DNA from: an uncultured Oscillospiraceae bacterium
GTDB lineage: Bacteria > Bacillota > Clostridia > Oscillospirales > Oscillospiraceae
Assembly: GCA_944385455.1 (NCBI GenBank)
Contig: CALWXI010000196.1
Coordinates: 1 to 8,047 of the forward strand
DNA length: 8,047 nucleotides
Direction of reading: 5' to 3'
Made by a program: the position numbers and the translations under genes. Positions 1-4,920 of this stretch are shown piece after piece. The notes below the pieces were generated by a model that had not been told where the DNA came from, ran no database searches, and saw only the letters and a list, made by a program, of their open reading frames with translations. How positions within the stretch are numbered: the stretch's first letter is position 1; each line of letters starts with the position of its first letter.

Positions 1-113
1 TTACAATTTTATCGGAGAAATTGATCTATCTCCGGAGTACATCAAAACAAACACATGAAACTTAAACACCAGCCCAGCACTACATAAATCGCAATATACA
101 TTTATGAATGATT
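1..113. other. AT-rich left edge, no gene seen
   Basis: This stretch is visibly richer in A and T than the rest of the window. Short frames on both strands are interrupted by stops and no ribosome binding site precedes a start. A weak 6-bp inverted repeat (CGGAGA at 13-18, TCTCCG at 29-34) is present but has no U-run. The base composition changes exactly where the recombinase frame breaks off, so this may be foreign or rearranged DNA belonging to the same decayed element. Confidence 0.5.
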
Positions 114-716
114 TCACTCATGGAACCGGATATGCTCGGCACCGATGGCTTTCAGGATCTTCTCGTGTGTGTGCCGGAAGGAGTCCGGATCGAACATCCC
201 GCCCGTCTTAGGCGATGGGAACATGTAGGAATTTCCCGGATGCTTTCTGTGCTCCTCCACTAGCAGGTCTACCGCCTGCTGCGAGACCGGCAGGACACGG
301 ATGGAATTGTGGATTTTGGGCTGACTCACCACCAGTTCTCCCTTGGTTCGGGTCACCTGCTTTGTGATGGAGATGGTTCGGTTCTCCACGTCCAGATCCG
401 TCCAGAGAAGAGCCAGCAACTCTCCCCGCCGCAGTCCCGTGGTCAGCTCCAGATAGAAGGGCGCCAGCAGTCCCCGCTTGTCCGCTTCCATCAGATAGGG
501 GCGGATCTTCTCTTCCGGCAGGACCTTCATCTCCCGCTTTTCCATCTTTGGAAACTTGCAGCCCCTGGCGGGGTTCGCCAGGATCAGCCGCTCCGCCGCG
601 GCCTGCTCCAGGCAGTTCTTACACCGCAACATGTCGGCGGCCATTTGAATTTTCACATGCAGGAGGCTCCTGATTCGAATCCGGCATTTTACGCTGAAAA
701 GTTCCTGATTCCGCAA
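114..716 (-). pseudogene. Truncated tyrosine recombinase (phage/ICE integrase remnant)
   Basis: This is a fragment of a tyrosine recombinase of the kind that integrates and excises phages and conjugative transposons in Firmicutes. The 200-codon frame shows the middle of the family. Residues about 25-55 match the end of the core-binding domain. The catalytic domain begins near 65 with TGLRRGEL at 93-100, which carries the first catalytic Arg (R96), and a likely beta-hairpin Lys is at 134. The frame ends HIRFHE-stop where the family continues HDLRHT. The second catalytic box (HxxR), the later H/W and the nucleophilic Tyr are therefore all missing, and the enzyme cannot be active. The N-terminal arm-binding domain is also gone. 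Residues 1 to about 22 are translated from a hairpin and its flank and do not look like recombinase, so the true 5' breakpoint is probably near 650-660. No ribosome binding site precedes the ATG. It is certainly recombinase-derived and very probably a pseudogene. Confidence 0.85.
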
Positions 717-733
717 GAAATCAGGAACTTTTC
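696..733 (+). terminator. Strong hairpin, probable intrinsic terminator (bidirectional?)
   Basis: A perfect 15-bp stem (696-710 pairs with 719-733) encloses an 8-nt loop. The stem base is A/T-rich, and on the plus strand the right arm runs into TTTTCTTT, a usable U-tract. On the minus strand the hairpin lies directly after the xre-cupin stop codon (735-737), so it may end that transcript, although the minus-strand U-tract is poor. The better plus-strand orientation hints that it once terminated a plus-strand gene, now lost, to its left. Confidence 0.7.
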
Positions 734-734
734 T

Positions 735-1289
735 TTACGCTTTGGAATAGTAAATCAGCATGCTCAGCTCCGCGTCCGCCTCACCGGTGCAGCGGTAGGC
801 ATGGGGTACGTCCGCCCGGAAGCGGATGGAATCTCCCCTGTCCAGGGAAAAGGACTCTCCGTCCACGGTGATCTCCACCGCGCCGGCAAACACTGTAATA
901 TACTCCACCGCCCCACGGAGATGGGGCTGGGCGGAAAGCGCGCCGCCTGAGCGGATCACAATCCGGTATGTCTCGAAAAGCGTCTGCTCATCAAAAGGGA
1001 ATACCGGATAATTCTGGTAGCGGCCGTCCTCCTCCGTCAGCGGCGTGATCTCCGCCTGCCGCACCACGCACACGGCCCCTGTCCGGGGCTCCATCAACGA
1101 GGTGAAGGAGACCTTGTAGCCGTTGGCCATCTTCCAGAGCACTGAAATGGTGGGGTTCACCTCACCCTTTTCAATCTGTGCCAGCATGCTCCGGGACACG
1201 CCGGTAGCGGCCGCCGCTGCGTCCAGCGTCAGCTTTTTCTGTTCCCGGATCCGGCGGGCATTTCCCGCAACGACCTGTGTGACGTCCAT
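735..1289 (-). CDS. XRE-family transcriptional regulator with C-terminal cupin domain
   Basis: This 184-residue two-domain regulator has an N-terminal Cro/C1-type helix-turn-helix (about 7-65), with the recognition region around GVSRSMLAQIEKGEVNP at 30-46. The C-terminal single cupin barrel (about 105-182) would bind a small ligand or metal. Cupin motif 1 is reduced (PHLRGAVEYITVFAG, H123 and E129), and motif 2 reads GDSIRFRADVPHAY with H163. This matches the common XRE-cupin class that represses adjacent transport or amino-acid genes. The start is set at 1289 because AGGAGG (1299-1294) lies 4 nt upstream; an in-frame ATG at 1316 would place that site inside the gene. It is divergent from a LysE-type exporter, and the shared spacer contains a palindrome, so it probably controls both the exporter and itself. 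The ligand is unknown; an amino acid or its derivative is the natural guess from context. Family assignment is firm, regulatory target inferred. Confidence 0.93.
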   Translation of the reverse strand: MDVTQVVAGNARRIREQKKLTLDAAAAATGVSRSMLAQIEKGEVNPTISVLWKMANGYKVSFTSLMEPRTGAVCVVRQAEITPLTEEDGRYQNYPVFPFDEQTLFETYRIVIRSGGALSAQPHLRGAVEYITVFAGAVEITVDGESFSLDRGDSIRFRADVPHAYRCTGEADAELSMLIYYSKA

Positions 1290-1293
1290 ACTT

Positions 1294-1299
1294 CCTCCT
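1294..1299 (-). promoter_or_regulatory. Ribosome binding site that fixes the xre-cupin start
   Basis: AGGAGG on the minus strand lies 4 nt before the ATG at 1289. It supports a 184-residue product over the version starting 27 nt further upstream, which has no comparable site. It is separated by only one base from the -35 box of the oppositely oriented exporter promoter. Confidence 0.85.
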
Positions 1300-1300
1300 G

Positions 1301-1329
1301 TTGACAAAGCATCCATGGGCTGTTATAAT
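1301..1329 (+). promoter_or_regulatory. Perfect-consensus sigma-70 promoter of the LysE-type exporter
   Basis: TTGACA (1301-1306) and TATAAT (1324-1329) are separated by exactly 17 bp, so both hexamers and the spacing are consensus. The start of transcription would be near 1336, about 60 nt before the exporter ATG. A promoter this strong in front of an exporter normally needs a repressor, which fits the palindrome immediately downstream and the divergent regulator gene. Confidence 0.88.
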
Positions 1330-1338
1330 ATCGAAAAA

Positions 1339-1352
1339 TCCGATATATCGGA
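1339..1352. promoter_or_regulatory. Candidate operator: 14-bp perfect palindrome
   Basis: TCCGATATATCGGA is a perfect inverted repeat centred between 1345 and 1346, placed at about +4 to +17 of the predicted exporter transcript. It also covers the -10 of a candidate minus-strand promoter. The position is suited to a repressor controlling both divergent genes. Assignment to the neighbouring XRE-cupin protein is inferred from context. Confidence 0.65.
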
Positions 1353-1371
1353 CTATCAGATCAATATACAA
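1342..1371 (-). promoter_or_regulatory. Candidate promoter of the xre-cupin gene
   Basis: On the minus strand TTGTAT (1371-1366) is followed after 18 bp by TATATC (1347-1342). Both hexamers match only partly. If used, the -10 lies inside the palindrome, and the leader crosses the exporter's own promoter before reaching the regulator start. An alternative -10 (TATTAT, 1330-1325) has no good -35. Confidence 0.35.
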
Positions 1372-1396
1372 ATCGAAAAATCGGAGGCGCATTGCC

Positions 1397-1978
1397 ATGT
1401 TTCACTGGGTTTCCTTCCTGACCTACGCTGTGGTCACCGCCGTGACGCCGGGGCCCAATAATCTGATGTCCATGTCCAACGGCAGCCGCTGGGGCTTTCG
1501 GGGAGCGCTGCCCTTCAACTTCGGCATCTGGGCGGGCTTTTCCGCGGTGATGGTGCTGTGCACGGTCTTCTGCCAAGTGCTCACGGAGCTGATCCCCCGG
1601 ATCCGGGTCCCGATGATGGCGGCAGGCGCCGCCTATATGCTGTACCTGGCCTGGGAGACCTGGAAGGGCGGCGAGCTGACGGACAACCACCAGGAAGGCG
1701 GATTCCGCTCAGGATTTGCGCTGCAGTTCATCAACCCCAAGATCTATATCTACTGCATCGTCTCCATGGAGACATACATCCTGCCGGCATACGCCGGAGA
1801 GATGCTGCCGCTTCTGGGCTTCGCGCTGCTGCTGGCTTTCATCGGCTTTTTCTTCACGCTTTGCTGGTCGGCCTTCGGTTCCGCCTTCCGACGGCTCTTT
1901 TCCCACCGGGCAAAGCTGGTCAACGCAGTGATGGCGCTGCTTTTGGTGTACTGCGCAGTTTCGCTGTTCCTGGCCTGA
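1397..1978 (+). CDS. LysE/RhtB-family amino-acid exporter, EamB (cysteine/O-acetylserine)-like
   Basis: This 193-residue inner-membrane protein of the LysE/RhtB superfamily exports amino acids or derivatives by proton exchange. It shows the signature TPGPNN at 17-22, six hydrophobic segments (about 3-25, 38-62, 70-88, 105-130, 137-160, 172-193) and a polar loop at about 90-103. FALQFINPKIYIY (107-119) and LLLVYCAV (181-188) resemble E. coli EamB/YfiK, which exports cysteine and O-acetylserine, so a thiol or serine-type substrate is a reasonable guess but not proven. GGAGG (1383-1387) lies 9 nt before this ATG. The frame stays open upstream to an ATG at 1301, but that lies in the -35 box, so the shorter form is chosen. 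The gene is divergent from the XRE-cupin regulator, behind a consensus promoter with operator-like repeats. Its stop is 4 bp from that of guanine deaminase on the other strand, with no terminator between them. Family firm, substrate uncertain. Confidence 0.93.
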   Translation: MFHWVSFLTYAVVTAVTPGPNNLMSMSNGSRWGFRGALPFNFGIWAGFSAVMVLCTVFCQVLTELIPRIRVPMMAAGAAYMLYLAWETWKGGELTDNHQEGGFRSGFALQFINPKIYIYCIVSMETYILPAYAGEMLPLLGFALLLAFIGFFFTLCWSAFGSAFRRLFSHRAKLVNAVMALLLVYCAVSLFLA

Positions 1979-1982
1979 CGCC

Positions 1983-3254
1983 TTACGGCGCGGCATACAC
2001 CTTCCGTCCAGCGCTCCACACCGCCCGGACGGCCCTCTCCTGACGGCGATAGACACACCGCTCCAACCGCTCCAGCGGCGTCAGCGGGTGGGGCTGGGGC
2101 AGCGCGCCGTCGGAGAGAACCAGGGCATGGAGGGGATTTCCGGGGGCAAAGCCCGGAGCGGCGCCGAAATAGGCGGCGCCGGCGGAGGTCCCCAGATACC
2201 ACCCCTCCGGCACAGTGAGAAATTCCGTCTCCCAGCCGTCCAGAATCCGCCGGGCCTTGGAGGAACGGATGGAGGCAGCCACCACGTCGAACATGCTCAG
2301 GTGTCCGCCGCCGGCGATGTCGCTGCCCAGGGCCACGCGGACGCCCTCCCGCAGCATCTGCACCACCGGCGCCACGCCGGAGCAGAGGTTCTGATTGGAG
2401 TCGGCGCAGTACACGGCGGTGACTCCCGCATCGTGCATGGCCTGCCGCTCCCGGGCATCGGACCAGACGCAGTGGGCCATGACGGTGCCGGGCTTCCACA
2501 AGCCGAATTTGGCATAGCTCTCCCAATACTGGGCGCAGTCGGGATGGAGCCGCCGGACCCACTCCACCTCCGCCTGGTTTTCCGAGAGGTGGGACTGGAC
2601 AGGCAGATCCCGCTGAAGCGCCAGTTTCCCCAGAAACTCCATCAGCTCATCGGTGCAGGAGGGAGTGAACCGGGGAGTGAGGATGGGACGGATGTACCGA
2701 AAGTCCCCGCAGGCGTCCAGCCAGCGCAGGGTCTCCCGTTTGGATTCCTCCGTGGTCTCCTCCAGCAGGCCCGGAGCGCCGTTGCGGTCCATGTTCACCT
2801 TGCCCACATAACCGGTGACGCCCGCCCGCTCCAGCTCCTCCATGAGGATCAGCGTGGCGTCGGTATGGAGGGAGGAAAACATGCACACCCGGGTCGTGCC
2901 GTTTTCAATCAGCTCCCGGGCAAGGCGCCGGTAAACCTCCCGGGCATAGCCGGGGTCGGCGAACCGGGCCTCCGTTGGGAAGGCATAGGCGTTCAGCCAG
3001 TCCAGCAGGGGGAGGTCCATACCGGTACCCAGCATGGGATACTGGGGAGCGTGAAGGTGCAGATCGGCGAAGGACTGGAGAATCAGATCCTGTCCGAAGT
3101 CCTCCACCGGCGCGCCGGCATACTGCTCCGGCAGCGCGGGGAATACGCCGGTGATAACACCGTCCTCCGCCGCCAGATAGCCGCCCTCCGTGACCTCCGG
3201 TCTTCGGGGATCGGCGGCGGAAACAATCGTGCCTTTGAGAATCGTCAGAGTCAT
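1983..3254 (-). CDS. guaD: Guanine deaminase
   Basis: This cytoplasmic zinc amidohydrolase hydrolyses guanine to xanthine and ammonia in purine salvage and catabolism. The 423-residue length fits the family. Motifs appear in the usual order: HLHAPQYP at 66-73 (zinc ligands H66 and H68), DLPLLDWLNAYAFPTEARF at 80-98, GTTR at 119-122, TPRF at 193-196 (substrate Arg195), SHLSEN at 221-226 (H222, E225), MAHC at 259-262 (H261) and GSDIAGG at 310-316 (D312). The DLPLLDWL block and the TPRF Arg separate guanine deaminase from other amidohydrolases such as SsnA or TrzN. GAGGTGATCCC lies just before the ATG and no other start competes. No xanthine dehydrogenase, purine permease or other purine gene is next to it, so it appears to stand alone here. 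Its leader crosses two strong hairpins. It converges on the exporter gene with almost no gap. All zinc and substrate residues are intact. Confidence 0.95.
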   Translation of the reverse strand: MTLTILKGTIVSAADPRRPEVTEGGYLAAEDGVITGVFPALPEQYAGAPVEDFGQDLILQSFADLHLHAPQYPMLGTGMDLPLLDWLNAYAFPTEARFADPGYAREVYRRLARELIENGTTRVCMFSSLHTDATLILMEELERAGVTGYVGKVNMDRNGAPGLLEETTEESKRETLRWLDACGDFRYIRPILTPRFTPSCTDELMEFLGKLALQRDLPVQSHLSENQAEVEWVRRLHPDCAQYWESYAKFGLWKPGTVMAHCVWSDARERQAMHDAGVTAVYCADSNQNLCSGVAPVVQMLREGVRVALGSDIAGGGHLSMFDVVAASIRSSKARRILDGWETEFLTVPEGWYLGTSAGAAYFGAAPGFAPGNPLHALVLSDGALPQPHPLTPLERLERCVYRRQERAVRAVWSAGRKVYAAP

Positions 3255-3292
3255 GGGATCACCTCAGTTTCCATCCAGTGCAAGTTCTCTGC

Positions 3293-3328
3293 AAAGGGGG
3301 CGGACGGCGCGGGCCGTCCGTCCCCTTT
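3293..3328. terminator. Long GC-rich hairpin in the guaD/zip spacer
   Basis: A 16-bp stem (3293-3308 with 3313-3328, one G-T pair) encloses a 4-nt loop. The A/T-ended arms (AAAGGGG and CCCCTTT) look like an intrinsic terminator, but neither strand has a clear U-run. On the minus strand it would sit about 40 nt before the guaD start, inside the leader. It may be an attenuator, a transcript-end barrier between divergent genes, or a relic. Confidence 0.55.
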
Positions 3329-3342
3329 GATGATAGCATGCC

Positions 3343-3366
3343 GCCGGGGTGAACGCAAGCCCCGGC
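3343..3366. other. Second small hairpin in the guaD/zip spacer
   Basis: GCCGGGG (3343-3349) pairs with CCCCGGC (3360-3366) around a 10-nt loop. It lies 14 bp from the larger hairpin. If guaD is transcribed from a minus-strand TATAAG at 3391-3386 (no convincing -35), both hairpins would be in its leader. I recognise no known riboswitch consensus. Confidence 0.4.
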
Positions 3367-3441
3367 ACCCTCCGCCCCCGCGGTGCTTATACTGGCATAC
3401 GGGCGCCCTGTGCCCGAATCTTGGAAAAGGCGTTGATCGCG

Positions 3442-4200
3442 ATGCTGCAAGCAGTTGGTTTGGCGGCACTGGGGACGGGGTTCACCTTTCTGATGACCAC
3501 CCTGGGCGCCGCCGTGGTATTTTGTTTTTCCGGGGAACCGCAGCCCCGGTTTCAGCGGGCCATGCTGGGGTTTGCCGCCGGGGTGATGACGGCGGCTTCG
3601 GTGTGGAGCCTGCTGCTGCCCGCCATCGAGCGGGCGGAGGCAGCGGGATATTTTCCCGGCTGGCTGCCTCCGGCGGCGGGAATGCTGGCGGGCACGGTGT
3701 TTCTGGCGGCACTGGACGCTCTGGCACAGCGCCTCATGGGCCGCGGCCTCTCTCCGCTGCGGCGGCGCAATGTTCTTTTGATGACCGCCATCACCCTGCA
3801 CAACATCCCTGAGGGCATGGCGGTTGGCCTGGCCTTTGCCCTGGCCGCCTCCGGTGAGGGCACGGCCGGCGCGGCGGCGCTGGCACTGGGCATCGGAATG
3901 CAGAACTTCCCCGAGGGAGGCGCCGTTGCCCTGCCGCTGTGCCAGCAGGGCCACAGCCGTCTGAGCGCCTTCGGCGGCGGAATGCTCTCCGGAGCGGTGG
4001 AGCCGCTGTTTGGGGTGCTGGCAGTGCTGACGGCCGCTTGGGCCGCGCCGGCCATGCCCTGGCTTTTGAGCTTTGCCGCCGGAGCCATGCTGTACGTAGT
4101 GGTGGAAGAACTGGTGCCCCAGGCCCACAGCCGGGCAGGGACCTGCGGGTTTGTGGGTGGCTTTCTGGTGATGATGGTGCTGGACGTGGCGCTGGGCTGA
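3442..4200 (+). CDS. ZIP-family divalent metal transporter (ZupT/GufA-like)
   Basis: This 252-residue polytopic membrane protein of the ZIP family imports zinc or other divalent metals into the cytoplasm. The family's metal-site motifs are both present: HNIPEGMAVGL (120-130) in the fourth membrane segment and QNFPEGGAVAL (154-164) in the fifth. A conserved-looking VVEELVPQAH (220-229) follows near the seventh. About eight hydrophobic segments can be drawn, with a short Arg-rich loop (LSPLRRRN, 103-110) before the metal-binding helices. The ATG at 3442 is chosen because the hydrophobic N-terminus starts there; GGAAAAGG at 3423-3430 is a modest ribosome binding site 11 nt upstream. An upstream in-frame ATG at 3349 would add a 31-residue Arg/Pro-rich extension with no binding site, and a TTG at 3433 is also possible. 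TATACT at 3388-3393 might be the -10, but the -35 is poor. The exact metal cannot be read from the sequence. Confidence 0.92.
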   Translation: MLQAVGLAALGTGFTFLMTTLGAAVVFCFSGEPQPRFQRAMLGFAAGVMTAASVWSLLLPAIERAEAAGYFPGWLPPAAGMLAGTVFLAALDALAQRLMGRGLSPLRRRNVLLMTAITLHNIPEGMAVGLAFALAASGEGTAGAAALALGIGMQNFPEGGAVALPLCQQGHSRLSAFGGGMLSGAVEPLFGVLAVLTAAWAAPAMPWLLSFAAGAMLYVVVEELVPQAHSRAGTCGFVGGFLVMMVLDVALG

Positions 4201-4216
4201 ATGCGCATGTTCAGAA

Positions 4217-4252
4217 AAGCGCCGCTTCCCTGTCATGAGGGAAGCGGCGCTT
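4217..4252. terminator. Bidirectional intrinsic terminator between converging genes
   Basis: A perfect 15-bp GC-rich stem (4217-4231 with 4238-4252) has a 6-nt loop. On the minus strand the stem is followed by TTTTCTGAAC, a usable U-tract for the small Cys-rich gene. On the plus strand it lies 16 nt after the zip stop codon, with only a short TT tail. It serves as the shared end of both transcripts. Confidence 0.82.
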
Positions 4253-4267
4253 CGTGAATCGGGAGCT

Positions 4268-4852
4268 TCAGGCCTCCGGCGTCCGCAGGCCCAGGATCAC
4301 CAGTGTGGCGGCACCGTCCCGGGTAGCGGTGCTGGTGTTGACGTTCAGCGTCAGCACCGTCTCCTCCGGCACCACGGCAATGAAGGCATTGGAACCGGAG
4401 ACGGTGACATTGGGGTCGGCAGTGCGGGCGTAGACGCCGTATTCCAGATGTGCCGCCCCGTTGTAGGCGGGGGTGACCTGGAGGTATCCCGCGTCCTCCA
4501 GCACCGCGGAAATGTGATAGGTGACAAAATACGTTCCCGGTGCCAGCGTAACGCGGGTGGAGCTCTCCTGCCCGATGCTGCCGGTGGCATCCGCCACGGC
4601 CGTGAAGAGGTGGATGGGCTGGCCGTTGACAAAGCGCTGCTGGAACGTGAAGAAAGAGGCGTAGACATCGCTGCCGGATGCACCGGGCCGTCCCTCCGGG
4701 ATGGCAAAATCCAGCCGCAGCCCGCAGGGCGTGCAGGTGGCCTGCACCTGGGCATCGGTGCCGGGTGCAGTGGTGACGGTGTCTCCCACGGTGACGCGGG
4801 GGCAGCAGGGATACCAGCAGGGACAGCAGGAAGGATCACAGGAAGGGTGCAT
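4268..4852 (-). CDS. Small Cys-rich protein with vestigial collagen-like segment and BclA-like C-terminal domain
   Basis: This 194-residue protein resembles the collagen-like surface or exosporium proteins of Clostridia and Bacilli. The N-terminus is very Cys-rich (CDPSCCPCWYPCCPR, 5-19; six Cys within 17 residues, two more at 40 and 43). The stretch VTVGDTVTTAPGTDAQV, then LRLDFAIPEGRPGASGS, has the look of the linker that in relatives leads into long GPTGPTG repeats. Here the collagen region is reduced to about two Gly-X-Y triplets. Residues about 62-192 are beta-rich with small residues (FVNGQPIHLF, LAPGTYFVTYHIS, GSNAFIAV, ATLVILGL) and fit the C1q/TNF-like jelly-roll fold of BclA C-terminal domains, which trimerise. 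There is no signal peptide or membrane segment, consistent with assembly from the mother cell onto a spore. A spore-surface role is inference from family likeness. GAGGAG lies 8 nt before the ATG. It sits 68 bp after cinA and ends at a strong terminator. Confidence 0.72.
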   Translation of the reverse strand: MHPSCDPSCCPCWYPCCPRVTVGDTVTTAPGTDAQVQATCTPCGLRLDFAIPEGRPGASGSDVYASFFTFQQRFVNGQPIHLFTAVADATGSIGQESSTRVTLAPGTYFVTYHISAVLEDAGYLQVTPAYNGAAHLEYGVYARTADPNVTVSGSNAFIAVVPEETVLTLNVNTSTATRDGAATLVILGLRTPEA

Positions 4853-4920
4853 GGAAAGGACTCCTCTCTATCAGAATGTGGCAGTCCAGTCTATGCCCAT
4901 CCGGCGGGGAGGGTGATGGC

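Larger units (their letters stand above)
1330..1385. repeat. 14-nt direct repeat flanking the operator
   Basis: ATCGAAAAATC[C/G]GA occurs at 1330-1343 and 1372-1385, 42 bp apart (about four helical turns), with a single mismatch. The first copy abuts the exporter -10 and overlaps the palindrome. The second overlaps the exporter ribosome binding site. The same-face spacing is compatible with cooperative binding, but this is inference. Confidence 0.7.

Noticed and set aside
655..690. tRNA-like T-loop sequence (TTCGAAT with flanks)
   Set aside because: The putative T-stem has mismatches, including the pair next to the loop (A opposite C). No acceptor, D or anticodon arms can be drawn upstream, where recombinase coding sequence lies. 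At most it is a remnant of an attachment site.
309..950. 213-codon plus-strand open frame across the recombinase remnant and regulator
   Set aside because: It is antisense to both the recombinase fragment and the regulator, with a His/Gln/Arg-rich low-complexity translation and no ribosome binding site or family motif.
1330..1385. CRISPR-like repeat unit
   Set aside because: There are only two copies of a 14-nt repeat inside a promoter spacer, with no array, regular spacers or cas genes. It is better explained as an operator.
3255..3441. Purine or metal riboswitch upstream of guaD or zip
   Set aside because: The spacer has hairpins but no recognisable conserved core or three-way junction of the purine, NiCo or Mn riboswitches, so only hairpins are reported.
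2088..3812. 574-codon plus-strand open frame
   Set aside because: It is antisense to most of guaD and runs out of frame into the zip gene. The Gly/His/Arg-rich translation has no domain and is a by-product of GC-rich codon usage on the opposite strand.
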